From assembly GCA_963971535.1 (NCBI GenBank), contig OZ020599.1, positions 93,321,765 to 93,385,764 on the forward strand: DNA of 64,000 nucleotides. Reading direction: 5' to 3'. The DNA comes from Notolepis coatsorum (Eukaryota; Chordata; Actinopteri; Aulopiformes; Paralepididae). A program made the position numbers and the translations under genes. Of this stretch, positions 10,786 through 22,624 are shown one piece after another. The notes below the pieces were generated by a model that was given only the letters and a program-made list of their open reading frames with translations, ran no database searches and was not told where the DNA came from. How positions within the stretch are numbered: position 1 is the stretch's first letter; every line of letters starts with the position of its first letter.

Positions 10786-11429
10786 TGTGTCATAGTTTCA
10801 AGTAACATAGGTCTGAACTTGAGTTGTAGAAAAACTTGTTACTCAAGTTTTTCTGTAGTAGTTAGTAGTCCAGAGGTAGTATTTCCCCAGAAGGTGGTAT
10901 GGCTTTATGTAGTACATGTCCAAATTTCATAAAGATCCATTCAGAACTGAGTGATTAGGAGTGATTTTGGTAAACTGTGTACAAAAGAAAAACTGAGTTT
11001 TCTCATAGACTTCAATTAATTCAGCTGTTTTTCTTTTCCTGTTTTCGCTCGTTAGTTTTCTTTTGTTTTTTAGATTCATACATCCCCACGTGGGGTATCA
11101 TTGGAAAGCCACACTCATTGGCTACAACCCTCCACAATCATTTTCGAGATCGGATCTAGATTGACGGAACTAGAGCCCCAAGAGTCGGGAGTGGTATTTT
11201 GCGCAATACCGTATACTACTTTGCACAAGGATTTTGTCGCTATCGACAGGCAACAAATAAGCCTTCAATTCGATATATATATAGTATTACAAAATATGCA
11301 CACCCGAGCCACTAGGGGTCGCCAAAGTGCCGGTGTGCAAATCGTCCTAAAACATCCCACATGCGGGACGGCGCATGCTAAGAGGATGAAATGCTTGTTT
11401 CTGTATGAGCCCCTGAGAGTGTGCTACAT
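10786..11429. other. eif2s2: Intronic sequence, nothing recognised
   Basis: Part of the large eif2s2 intron. I see no coding segment. The stretch around 11075-11400 has the look of old repeat sequence, but I cannot assign it. Confidence 0.5.
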
Positions 11430-11790
11430 ACAGTAAAAAGAAAGTAAGTAAAAAAAGTTATTAAGAAGTAAGTACAAAGTAAGTAAAGTCAATATACATA
11501 TATACAATATACAATACAGAGTCAAATGAGTAACAGTGAGGTACAATGCAGAGGTACAAAACTTAGGGTATGGTACAAATGAGGTATGAATGTAGTGCAA
11601 ATCTCTTTAATAATAGATAAATATAAAGTGTGTTAAAGTGTCTAAAGTGAATAAAGTGAGTGGTAAGGTGAGTGTTTGTTTAAAGTGAGTGTGTACATGT
11701 GGATGTGTGTGCAGTGTGTAGATGATGGGTTGTTACATAGTGTCATTGTCATTGAGCATCCTGATGGCCTGGGGATAGAAGCTACTTCTG
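11430..11790. mobile_element. Probable LINE 3' UTR relic
   Basis: Low-complexity 'aaagtaagta', 'gtgaggtacaatgcagagg' and 'gtgtgtaaagtgag'-type sequence ends with 'gagcatcctgatggcctggg'. This is a phrase I associate with the UTRs of fish Rex-type LINEs. No frame remains. Assignment is tentative. Confidence 0.4.
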
Positions 11791-11802
11791 AGTTCCCATT
11801 CT

Positions 11803-11922
11803 CCTCTCTGTCCTCTCCTAGAGATGTGATCTAACACACACTCTTCTCCCTCTACAGATGAACCTCTCTGTCCTCTCCTAGAGATGTGATCTAACGCTCG
11901 CTCTTCTCCCTCCACAGAGGAA
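11803..11922 (+). repeat. eif2s2: Tandem duplication of a 3' splice-site region (2 x 60 bp)
   Basis: Units 11803-11862 and 11863-11922 are nearly identical. Each contains 'cctctcctagagatgtgat', a pyrimidine tract and an acceptor (tctacag and tccacag), plus the first bases of the exon (atgaa and aggaa). Only the second unit leads into the conserved eIF2-beta frame; use of the first acceptor would soon meet a TGA. Confidence 0.9.
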
Positions 11923-11945
11923 TACGTGACGTGTCACACGTGCCG
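11918..11945 (+). CDS. eif2s2: eif2s2 exon piece: first half of the zinc ribbon, broken by a LINE
   Basis: After the tccacag acceptor, 28 nt encode (K)EYVTCHTC and the first two bases of an arginine codon. This is the first CxxC knuckle of the eIF2-beta C-terminal zinc ribbon. Instead of continuing with SPDTILQKD, the sequence passes at 11946 into LINE sequence with no GT donor. The frame stays open into the LINE ORF for about 760 codons. The second CxxC (CETC) is at 14801-14946. Seen directly: the split. Inferred: loss of a normal zinc ribbon from this allele or locus. Confidence 0.88.
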
Positions 11946-14226
11946 AAAAAAACTAAAACAAAAGGCTGGCTGCCACAAAACAGTCACATCTAGAGACCTC
12001 AAAACCTACTCTAGCGAGGCCTTCAACCTTGAACTGGAGAGTCTGGACTGGTCAGATGAACTCAATGGTACACTGGTTGACGAAACATGGCTTGGTTTCA
12101 AAACCAAATTCTCAGCAATACTAAACGACATGGCCCCCCTAAGAACCACCAGGGTAAAAAATCGCGCTGAGCCGTGGATGCACTCCGAAATACTGGCCGC
12201 TATGAAAACCAGAGACAAAAAATGCTCTGAGTTTCGTAAAAGTCAGTCAAAGCTTACTAAAAGCACGAGCAGTGAACTCCAAGCCCACGTGACTGAACTC
12301 AAACTAGAAAGAAACAGACTAAGAAACGACGTAAACTCCATGATCAAAACTGCAAAAAAGAATTTCATCAATGACAAAACTGAGGAAAACAAAAACAAAC
12401 CACGTGAACTTTGGAAATTACTCAATAATCAACTAGGATGCAGTAAAAAACTTAAAACCAGATTCTCAAACATAAACATAAAAACTGACAACACGCTCAT
12501 CACAGACAAGCTGGATGTAGCCAATTACTTAAACATTTTCTTCACAAACATAGCCACAACACTGGTAAACAAACTACCCTCCCACTCAGGGCTTTATGGG
12601 GTAGAACACATAGTAGCTTTCTACAAAAACCTAGGGGTCCGCAAGGACGACTTCAAGCTGGAAACGGTAACAACAGATGAGGTACTCAATAAACTGAGCG
12701 CCCTCCAACCTAACAAGGCCACTGGCCATGACAACATCCCCTCCAAATTCCTCAGAGACTCAGCAGCCGCCATCACACCAATCATCACACACATAATAAA
12801 CCTCTCCATAAAACAGGGACACGTCCCCAAGGACTTCAAAATTGCGAGGGTGACCCCTCTGCACAAAAAGGGCAGCAAATTAGACCCAGGCAACTACCGC
12901 CCTGTTTCTATTCTCACCTCCATCTCGAAAGTCATGGAAAAAATAGTCTACGAACAGGTCGAAAAGTACCTAGCGGAAAAAAATCTAATCTACGAATTCC
13001 AATCTGGCTTCAGAACATCCCACTCCACTGACACATGCCTTCTCTATTTGAATGACCACATCAAACAAGAGGTGGACGCAGGCAAATACTGCGGCATGGT
13101 CATGCTGGACCTACAAAAGGCCTTTGACACGGTCAATCACTCCATTCTGATTGACAAGCTAAAAGCAATTGGTTTTGATAGTCTATCAGTGAGCTGGATG
13201 CAATCCTACCTTGAGGGGAGGGAACAGATGGTGGAGGTAAACGGTACCCTATCCCCCCCCCTCACAGTGAGCTGTGGTGTTCCACAAGGAAGCATACTAG
13301 GACCGCTACTGTTCCTAATTTATGCAAATGACATGTCGTCAGCTTGTGACTGCAACTTGTTCCTGTTTGCGGACGACTCAGCCCTGCTGGTCTCTGACAA
13401 GAACAAGTTACAGGTTGAAAAAACCCTCAGCTCGGAACTAGGCAGAATCTGCATATGGCTCGCTGATAACAAACTATCATTACACATGGGCAAAACAGAG
13501 TCCATTCTCTTCGGTTCAAATAACAAACTCAGCAAGACCGACGGCTTCTCAGTTACAGTGGGTGACAATATTGTCACAAGGAAAGATGAAATTACCTACC
13601 TGGGGTCCATCCTAGAGGCTAATCTCTCCTGTGACAAAATGGCATCCAATGTAATAAAAAAAGTCAACCAACGAACTCGATTCTTGTACCGGATCTCCTC
13701 TCTGGTAAACAAGAACACCCTGAAGACTCTGGCAGGAGCACTCATTCAGGGGTACTACGACTATGCTTGCACCTCATGGTACCAAAGCACCTCAAAGGCG
13801 CTAAAAACAAAATTACAAACATCTCAAAACAAACTGGTCAGACTACTGCTTGACCTTACTCCTAGAACCCACCTCACCCCTGCCCACTTCGACAACCTAG
13901 GATGGCTTAGAGTAGACGACAGAGTACAACAACTTGCAATGGGCCTGGTCTACAAGATACACTACACGACCAAGGTACCCATGTACATGTCAAAATACTT
14001 CCCAAAGGTCAGTGAATACCACGATCACAACACCAGAGGGAGCTCCACAAATCATGTCAAACCCAGATTCGGCTCAAATAAGGGACTAAACACGTTTCGC
14101 AATTATGCCACATCAATGTGGAACGCCCTACCCAAAGCTGTAAAGGAATGTGGATCACTACCCACTTTCAAAACCTCTCTCAAGGGACACCTACGGGAGA
14201 CTGCAATTCAACACTGGCCCCTGTAA
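11946..14226 (+). CDS. LINE reverse transcriptase ORF (endonuclease-less)
   Basis: The open frame of about 760 codons includes the RT core: TPLHKKGSKLDPGNYRPVSI, FQSGFR, LDLQKAFDTVNH (motif A aspartate), GVPQGSILGPLLF, and FADD as the catalytic motif C near codon 480 counted from 11926. A thumb and C-terminal region with HNTRGSS and WNALPKAVKE follows. No internal stop is seen. The N-terminal apurinic-type endonuclease is absent, so target-primed transposition in cis is not expected. The frame is continuous with the preceding eif2s2 exon, so a fused eIF2-beta/RT product is formally encoded. The frame agreement may be chance (1 in 3). Confidence 0.85.
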
Positions 14227-14800
14227 ATATCCTAACCCAATCATTCCAACCCCCTCCAATGTACAGTCATTTACCTAGTATGGTTTTGTCAATAGTTCAA
14301 TGTACAATTGTGTTTGTTTGTACAGTGTCTCCTCCCCCCCCCCCCTCAATGTACAGTGTTACTTGTTTATACAGTATGCCCCCCGCCCCCCCCCCCCCCC
14401 AACCACCTCCAATGTAAATTACCCAGTATGGTTGTCAATATCCCAATGTACCCAACCCCCCCCACCCAACCTCCAATGTACAGTTTCTACGTCAAATGTA
14501 TATACTCCCTTTTCTTGACTCCTTCTGTATCACAAACAGTACTGTATTTGCAAATCTGGTATGTCATAAATGTATAGATGTAGCAGTAATGACTATCTGT
14601 ATGTCATGTATGTCATATATGTCTATATGAATTGAAAATGGGGGACCCTGATGGAAACAAGACAAACGTCTTTCTCAGGTCTGCATCCCCTTAACAATTG
14701 TATGTATTGAGCCGTACTGTATTGTACCCATTCTGCAATCTGTTAAATAAAGTTTTCATTCATTCATTCATTCATTCATTCATTCATTCATTCATTCATT
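11946..14800 (+). mobile_element. L2/CR1-like LINE (family A), 5' truncated, inserted in eif2s2 coding exon
   Basis: The element starts abruptly in the linker between endonuclease and RT, so the endonuclease is missing. It has an intact RT-containing ORF to 14226 and a C-rich 3' UTR, and ends in (TTCA)n at about 14757-14800. Shorter copies lie at 6420, 9097, 9353 and 45725. No clear target duplication flanks it; at most one or two bases of the target seem lost. Microsatellite-like tails are usual in CR1/L2-group LINEs. The exact family is unassigned. Confidence 0.9.
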
Positions 14801-14946
14801 CCCCCGACACCATCCTCCAGAAGGACACGCGTCTCTACTTCCTGCAGTGCGAGACCTGCCACTCGCGCTGCTCCGTCGCTAGCATCAAGACCGGCTTCCA
14901 GGCCGTCACCGGCAAGAGGGCACAGCTCCGTGCCAAGGCTAACTGA
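14801..14946 (+). CDS. eif2s2: eif2s2 3'-terminal coding segment: second half of the zinc ribbon and stop
   Basis: With the T at 14800, 48 codons encode [20 protein letters not shown] and [20 protein letters not shown], ending AQLRAKAN and TGA. This is the complete C-terminus of eIF2-beta with the second CxxC pair. It directly follows the LINE (TTCA)n tail. No AG acceptor lies at the border; the nearest downstream AG in a pyrimidine-rich context is 'ccatcctccag' ending at 14820, which would remove seven residues (PDTILQ and part of the junction). Confidence 0.93.
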
Positions 14947-15390
14947 AGACCACCTCGCAGGGGACACCCACCTCTATCTTTTAACTGGACTTTCTGTATG
15001 GGACTAATGGAGGGTGTTCTGTGTGTCATTAAGCTGTGTTCTGGCCTGGCCCGGCCCGGGGCAGAGAGTGAGGGCAGCGTTTGAAGCCGAGATGCTTGCG
15101 GAATAGGAAAGTGGGTTTTATGATCACCGTACGCTGATGATGATGTGTCTTATATTACATAGATTGTTGGATGCATTTTATCGTGTCGCCGGAGAGCCCT
15201 GCTGCTGCCTCACATTCGCTACTTTTTCATTTTTATTTATTTTAACACAACGCAGAGGTATCAAATACGATCGGTCACCCCTGATTTAGCCACCATGGCA
15301 TGAATCCTTTGTCCTTCCTTCTCCTATTTATTGTTCTCCTTAAAATAAATTCTTATTTATTGTTCTCCTTAAAATAAATTCTTAGTCGAC
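14947..15390 (+). other. eif2s2: eif2s2 3' UTR with two poly(A) signals
   Basis: Non-coding sequence follows the stop. AATAAA occurs at 15344-15349 and again at 15373-15378, the second through a short tandem duplication of 'ttatttattgttctccttaa'. These are the most plausible cleavage signals of the gene. Confidence 0.65.
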
Positions 15391-15623
15391 TAACAGACTA
15401 ACAGGTTTTATGGATCGATTTGTTGAATCTGTAAAAAATTCATTTAACAGATTCAATGTAATTTAGATCTTGAGTTGACCAGGGATATGCTTATAGTTTT
15501 CTTGAAAACGTAAGATCTCAGCCCTAGTATTATTCACCCTACATATCAAACCATTTGGATATGAAAACTGCTTAATCCTATATACTTACTCTTTACTGAC
15601 ATCCTCTTTACAACAGACCTCAT
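15391..15623. other. Intergenic, nothing recognised
   Basis: AT-rich sequence downstream of the eif2s2 poly(A) signals. No feature is seen. Confidence 0.5.
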
Positions 15624-16422
15624 GCCGGGATCAGACGACACAAATTCAGCCAGATTTTTATACACGATTTTTGTTGTGGACGACATGTTTCCAGCGTCGT
15701 GTCCGATTTATGAACGACGGATGGGTGTTTTTACCCCTTGTGGCGTGACATACAGTAATCAAACAATGACACCCAGACGAAAGGTTTAGCATGTTAGAAT
15801 TTTTTGCCTTTTTTTCTTCTTTTGTGACGGTTCCTTGTGATGTGTTCTTTGATCTTGGATTCAAATTATTAGTCCAAACTGAACCCCTCCTCCCCCGATC
15901 CCTGGCCAACTTCATACCAAGATGGCATGGGGTGATTGCTGTCTCTCCCGAGTCCCTGTTGTGCCGAATTCTGACCCCCTGCCAGAATCGGACCCACCTC
16001 GCGTGAATAACGTTAGAAAAAAATTAAAATGCCGCTCGCGTGAATTTATAGCGTCAATAATCGCCTATTATAATATATAATAATTCTGTGAGAGCATGGA
16101 TTATGAGTTGAGTTAACGCGATCAGTTTATCAGCCTATCAGCTATCAGCAGCATATAAATACGTTCATCGTTAACTCAACTCATAATCCGTGCTCTATAT
16201 ATTATAATAGGCGATTATTGACGCTATAAATTCGCGCGACGCAATTTATTTTGTTTTTTCTCTTATTTCTAACGTTATTCACGCGAGGTGGGTCCGATTC
16301 TGGCAGGGGGTCAGAATTCGGCACAACACCGGCCAATACACAGCAAGGTTTTCTAATGCTAGGATTAGCTTAATCTGACATGATGACCATTGTGAAAGAC
16401 AATCCCGTAGTCTGATCCTGGC
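15624..16422. mobile_element. Putative non-autonomous DNA element with nested foldback MITE
   Basis: The ends are inverted and similar: 'gccgggatcagacgac' at 15624, and the reverse complement of the right end reads 'gccaggatcagactac'. A palindromic element (15957-16328) is inserted inside. I could not identify a target duplication, so the superfamily is open. Confidence 0.45.
15957..16328. mobile_element. Foldback (palindromic) MITE, 372 bp
   Basis: Two arms of about 150 bp are near-perfect inverted repeats. The left starts 'tgttgtgccgaattctgacc'; the right ends with its reverse complement. Matching inner blocks include 'ggcgattattgacgctataa' and 'tgagttgagttaacg'. A loop of about 60-70 bp lies between them. 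No ORF is present. Confidence 0.88.
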
Positions 16423-16973
16423 GTGAGTGCAGTTAAGATCTGGGGCCTTATTTATAAAGATTTTCTTTTTCTTTTATTTATCCTAGATTCTATTGTATTA
16501 TCATTTCAAAGAATATGATAAAAAAAAAAAAATTATACCTCCAGTATTGATGATACATAATGATATTTAGCTTTTGATATCACAGAACATAAATTAAAAA
16601 AAGAGTAAATCAGTTAAAAAGTTAACAAGATAAAGAAGAACTTTGGCTTGGATTTCATCGTAAGCACAAAATCTGCGCACGGGAACCTTTTTATAAACGT
16701 CGACCCGGGTGACAAACCAGAGCTGCGGTGTTTGCTCTGCAGAATCTCCAACCTGGTTTTTCTGTCAAAAGCTTTATTACCTTGTTTATTATTTATTAAG
16801 CTAGCTCACTGTGTCGCTCGTTATGGTTTTGGAGTCCGAAATGCGTTCCGTGCCGTGCTGGGGTCCTGTCTATCACAACTGCTGCTTTACACAACCTACC
16901 AGAGCCTGGGTCCCTCTGTGGGACCACCTTTTCTAAGTCCAGGTTCAGAGCTGAAAAGGTGTAAATAAGTCAC
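16423..16973. other. Intergenic, nothing recognised
   Basis: An open stretch at 16648-16968 has no recognisable protein motif and no splice support. I regard it as non-coding. Confidence 0.5.
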
Positions 16974-17860
16974 GGGCGGGTAGCGTAGAGGTCTAAGCAC
17001 CCGCCTACCACCGCAGAGACTCTGGGTTCGAATCCAGCTGTCCAGCTTGGTTAGTCGTCCTTATGAATACAATTGGCAGTGATCGTTTGTGGGAAGCCTG
17101 TGGGGTATGAGTCCTGGTCATTGCAATAGCAACTCCTGCTGTTCAGCAGGGAGGGGATCTGGAGGGAGACTCCACATCGAAGGAGGCAGTCTCCACCCTC
17201 CTCAGACCAACAGTAGGGCAGCATGTGATAGTCTACACCCTCAGACCGACAGTAGGGCAGCATGTGATAGTCTACACCCTCCACAGACCGACAGTAGGGC
17301 AGCATGTGATAGTCTACACCCTCAGACCGACAGTAGGGCAGCATGTGATAGTCTACACCCTCCACAGACCGACAGTAGGGCAGCATGTGATAGTCTACAC
17401 CCTCCCCAGTCCAACAGTAGGGCAGCATGTGGTAGTCTACACCCTCCTCAGACCGACAGTAGGGCAGCATGTGATGGTCTACACCCTCCTCAGACCAACA
17501 GTAGGGCAGCATGTGGTAGTCTACACCCTCCCCAGACCATCAGTAGGGCAGCATGTGATGGTCTACACCCTCCTCAGACCGACAGTAGGGCAGCATGTGG
17601 TAGTCTACACCCTCCCCAGACCATCAGTAGGGCAGCATGTGATGGTCTACACCCTCCTCAGACCGACAGTAGGGCAGCATGTGATAGTCTACACCCTCCC
17701 CAGACCATCAGTAGGGCAGCATGTGATAGTCACTACACCCTCCCCAGACCATCAGTAGGGCAGCATGTGATAGTCTACACCCTCCACAGACCGACAGTAG
17801 GGCAGCGCAACAACCAGGATGGGAAATGGCAGAACGACTAAATTGGGGAATGGCAGGGGT
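16974..17860 (+). mobile_element. tRNA-derived SINE, large family, copy 4, with internal minisatellite expansion
   Basis: The head at 16974 ('gggcgggtagcgtagaggtc', B box 'gggttcgaatcc') and partial body are followed from about 17180 by the expanded array. The SINE 3' part resumes at 17805 ('gcgcaacaaccaggatggga', 'ctaaattggggaatgg'). The normal copy at 4237-4730 has two units of the same motif, so the array arose by amplification within the SINE. Confidence 0.85.
17180..17810. repeat. Minisatellite, about 42-bp unit x 15, derived from SINE body
   Basis: The unit is 'cagtagggcagcatgtgata' plus 'gtctacaccctcc' and a variable 'acagaccga', 'tcagaccaa' or 'ccagaccat' link. Alternating higher-order subtypes are visible. 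Two overlapping reading frames stay open only because the unit length is often a multiple of three. It is not a gene and not CRISPR. Confidence 0.95.
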
Positions 17861-19229
17861 GGAAAGCTTGTCTAAACTAAACCTTCTCATCAAAGTAGCA
17901 GTTGGCAAGGAGACAAAGCTCTGTGAAGAGAATAAGAACGGCCATTCAAATCGAGACTTGGAGTAGGAAGAGGAAATTGAAGTTAACGTTACAAAGAGTG
18001 TTAATGAGGATGCTTTTATGGCAATCGTGAGCATTTGCATTGTCTTTTTATTATTTATTTGATTTCCTCTCACGGCAGGAAACTAATATTTTCTTCCCCC
18101 TGCTACAATAGCCGGTGTATTCCAAAATCAAACAATCCACCTAAGCTTTTGTACCAGCCAGAATAAAAAATTACTTCAGAAAAATGTGTAGTTATCTGCC
18201 TATTAACTCTCATAAGACTATGAAACAAATTTCCCACCCTGAACTGTATACTCTCAACTATTATAAAACAATATTTAACTGGCATCTCAAATGAGACTGC
18301 TTAATTAAAATGGGTCCGTTGTTTCAACACAAGGAAGCCGTAAAATGCATGGTATTAGACATGTTACTGGAGAAGCATAATGGATATAAAGGCATATGGA
18401 TATTGGGATCATTTTAAGCCTGTTTTTTAGAAAAATAAAATATCCAACTCTCGTTCCCAGGACTGTTCTCTTTTTATTCCGAGTTACATAGTCGCCCATT
18501 GTGTTGAGGCTAGCTTCCTGATTCCATGTCCGTTGACCTTCAGTCAATAACACTACATCAGGGAATATCTGGATTTTGAAGTGGTGTGATGATTTGAAGG
18601 CTTATCTACGTGGCTACACAAACAAAGTTGTAACACAGATGACAATGTACTGATTTGCATGATTCCAGACGGGGTGACATTGGATACAGACTGCTGTTTG
18701 ATAAGAGAATCATTCCCTGGAGAGGTTTCTTCTGAATGGTTGTGAGAGATTACAGTATGTGAAACGAGATGGTTAAAAAAATACATTAAATCCTAAAAGT
18801 TCAGGAAACATTCTGTACCTAATACTGGTGTTGGACCTGCTTCTCTAGGCCCGAGTTCTACATGTAGAATAATATATTAACGTTGTATTTTAATGGCCAG
18901 AGCCATTGTTTGGCCAGGCGTGTAATGTGGCCATCATGTTCCAGACACCTCTCTCTGTCTGCGGCAAATATCTAACCATGACTTCCATATATAATATAAC
19001 TCTTTGCTTCCATGACGTCTCCATGGAGACATGTATTCGGGGGGATTAAAAATCAGCTGTCATTGAATTACAGGTAACTTGGCAACACACCATTCTAGCT
19101 CTGGTTTGAAAAGCTACTGATGCTGATGCCTTGCATTCCTGACTCAAAGTTTCAAACCCACAACAGCACAAGCACGTGGGGTGCACTACCGTCTGCTGAG
19201 CCACCGGGAGGCAGCCGCTGCAGACCAGT
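17861..19229. other. Intergenic, nothing recognised
   Basis: AT-rich sequence without convincing exons, RNA genes or repeat ends. The short frames present lack motif or splice support. Confidence 0.5.
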
Positions 19230-19657
19230 CAGTGTTGTGGTCAAGTCACTAAATCTCGAGTCCCCAGTGTTCGAGTTTGAGTCGAGTCCCCATGACCCGA
19301 GTCCAAGTCATCAAGGTTGAGTCACCTCCCACTCGGGCAGTCAAAGAGCTGACGTACAAATAAAAAAAGGTCTACGTTAACCTAACCATAAACACTGCGG
19401 TCACCATTTCAAAGGGAGTTTATTTACTTTGTGACACAATAGCCAAACAAATGCACTAGCCATCAATGTCTTATGCCAAATGATTAGGGCCTATTACAAA
19501 AATATAAAAACGATTGATCAAGTAACAAGTCCGAGTCTGCACCTTCCGAGTCCGAATGCAGTCGATGCTCGAGTCCAAGTCAGAGTCATCAGTGCTCAAG
19601 TCCAAGTCGAGTCACAAGTCCTGAAAATCAGTCCAGGACTCGAGTACTACAACACTA
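19230..19657. mobile_element. GAGTCCAAGTC-rich element with short inverted ends
   Basis: The ends read CAGTGTTGTGGT on the left and, inverted, TAGTGTTGTAGT on the right. Subterminal regions are crowded with 'gagtccaagtc' variants on both sides. This fits a hAT-like non-autonomous element with clustered subterminal motifs, but the flanking 8-mers do not match, so the call is tentative. Confidence 0.5.
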
Positions 19658-19835
19658 ACATTACATAACTGTCATTGCTGCCCTTGTTTCATATTACATT
19701 ACTTTGCATGTGTCCTAAATAAAAGAAAGCTAATAGAATATTTTCTTATTAATCTGTAGGCCTACATATGTCTGTCCCTGATTATAGCAATGATTTATAA
19801 TAGCCTACTGAACAACATACAAATGTTAACTTTAA

Positions 19836-20058
19836 TTAGCTCAGGAGGTAGATCGGTCGCCTGGTAATTGGAAGGGCAGCGTGTCGAAGTGTCCTTGAGT
19901 GTACTTGACACTTAATCCATAATTGCTCCCGATGAGCAGGTTGGCACCTTGCATGGTTGCCTCCGCTGTCGGTGTGTGAATGTGTGAGTGATGTGAGGAA
20001 CAAAATTGTAAAGTGCTTTGGATAAAAGCTGCTATATAAATGCACCATTTACCATTTT
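19836..20058 (+). mobile_element. tRNA-derived SINE (second family), near complete
   Basis: A degraded head ('tagctcaggaggtagatcgg') is followed by the conserved body 'gatgagcaggttggcacctt' and 'gcatggttgcctcc', and by the tail 'tttggataaaagctgctata' and 'taaatgcacc'. It parallels 42366-42632; the B-box segment is deleted here. Confidence 0.8.
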
Positions 20059-20957
<899 letters not shown>

Positions 20958-20997
20958 CTGTGTAGCCACCAGGCTAGGCCACCTGCTCAAAATGCTT

Positions 20998-21125
20998 AAT
21001 AAGATAAGATAAGATAAGATATTCCTTTATTGATCCCCTTGGGGAAATTCAGGCATCATAGCAGCATGGGGGAAGGGGGGGGGGGGGGGGGGGGGTACAG
21101 GTAGTAAAAACAACACAAGCAGTGT
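20998..21125 (-). mobile_element. 3' end of Rex1-like LINE (left part, separated by BEL element)
   Basis: Read on the minus strand it ends '...gaatttccccaaggggatca' and 'ataaaggaata' followed by (TCTTA)n. This is the kind of 3' terminus seen on fish Rex1/CR1-group LINEs. A poly-G run (21069-21095) lies inside. The body of this LINE continues at 29687-31106; the BEL element's 5-bp target duplication AGTGT marks the split. Confidence 0.7.
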
Positions 21126-22556
21126 TGTTGTGAAGGGCCAGATTAAACCGAATATATATATTTATTTATATATATATATTTAATTGTATTTGTATATTCT
21201 CTAATATTCCCTGATATCCCTTGTATATTCCTTGTACAATATGCATTGAATATCCATTCTAGCCTACTGAACATCCCATAATAGTCTCCATTCTACTATT
21301 GGTCGAGACCTTGGTGCCAGGCTGCCATACCCCTCAGACCCAGTTCAAACGTACCGCTCGACATGTACGAACAAGTCCTAGTTCCGCGTAGGAATTTGGC
21401 TACCGCACCACTAATGGGACTATTTGTTCATAGTGCGTATATATACTGCGCTACTAAAGTAGGACTTTCTTTTCAGTCCAGTTTCTTACCCTCCAATAGA
21501 GTCACAGACGTAAAGCCTCCCCGCGACGCCACGTGTGGGAGTAAGGCCAAGTTCGCCTACCATCGGTATTGAGACATCGTGTATATTAATATTTGAATAG
21601 TCATATTTGGCACTATATCGTCGAGTTGGACGTAGTCTATTAAGCTAATAATAGTCTGTTAATATATAGTGCTTCGTGCGGTGAGAATACTACCGTAGTC
21701 AGTACCCCATCGTTTCGGGCAGAGAACTGGCTGCTTACCCAGGGTGGTTGACCCTATGTGAAGCTGCACCCGAGGAGCCCCAGAGCCGACGAGCGAGTGG
21801 ACCTGTATAACCGATTATTCTACCGACGACAGCCCGCCTTCCCAGGCACGGATTATGCTTTGGATACTTTGATTATTCCATGGATAAAGACCCCCGACAC
21901 TGCCGTGTGTTGGAAACCCCCCCCCTGGAGAGGACGTAAGGTGAGGAGACGCTCTGCAAGACGAGGTCGCTTCACGTCTCTCCCCCGTGGACCGGAGAGA
22001 GCCGGCCCACAAAGAGTCCACCTGCTTTCATCTGTGGTCCAAGGATCGCCGGCGCATTGAACGGCACTACAGTGGGTTCACCTGGGATACCCTTGGCCGG
22101 ACGAGGCAGCCGGATTCTACCCCCCCCCCCCTCCTACTCCTGTCGGCTTACAAGCGACCGGATTAACCCCCTCTAGTGTATCTAGTATAATCATTAAAGT
22201 ATCATTGCTGTTATTCCTTAACTATTCCAGGTCGTATATTTACCACCTGCGCCTTCAGAGATTGGACATTCTCTATTGATATACCGACGAATACTCCTTG
22301 CCATAAAAGTGCATACTATTTCAATTCATAAATGTAATTAAGTGATTAAGTGCTTATTCTACACACCATCGCTGTGTAGAAAATAAAGACCTGTTTCTAA
22401 TTCGTACATTTGTGTTGGATCCGTTTCATCTACGTGAGAGTGTTCATGATAATATATTTATGCCGTGTACTGGGTGGCCGAATATTAAGTACAAAGGTAG
22501 TGGTAGTAAGTATCATATCTAGTAATACAGTCAGGGAATTGTACCCCTCAGTTAAA
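21126..22556 (+). repeat. BEL 5' LTR
   Basis: It matches 28247-29681 almost base for base. 'aataaagacctgtttc' near 22382 supplies a plausible poly(A) signal within the LTR. The short frames inside (for example from 21363) occur identically in both LTRs and are not assigned a function. Confidence 0.95.
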
Positions 22557-22624
22557 ATTGGTCCTTCGAGCCGGATGGTAATTAGTGTAATATTAATATA
22601 GTGTTATTAATATTGAAATGGCCT

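Noticed and set aside
16648..16968. 106-codon frame in intergenic sequence
   Set aside because: No family resemblance and no splice or promoter support.
16974..17045. tRNA gene at SINE heads (also 7587, 42366, 44840, 45106)
   Set aside because: A and B boxes are present, but the cloverleaf is not maintained and the heads are linked to SINE bodies with target duplications.
17180..17810. CRISPR-like regular repeats
   Set aside because: Units are contiguous without unique spacers, and the genome is clearly eukaryotic.
17051..17841. 150-250 codon frames across the 42-bp repeat array
   Set aside because: The frames follow the repeat unit length and the sequence derives from a SINE.
21363..21572. 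69-codon frame repeated exactly at 28488-28697
   Set aside because: It occurs in both LTRs of the same element; identity reflects LTR duplication, with no known product.
22601..22624. Extension of the BEL gag start upstream to 22601
   Set aside because: There is no ATG before 22625 in this frame; the first Met codons are 22625 and 22628.
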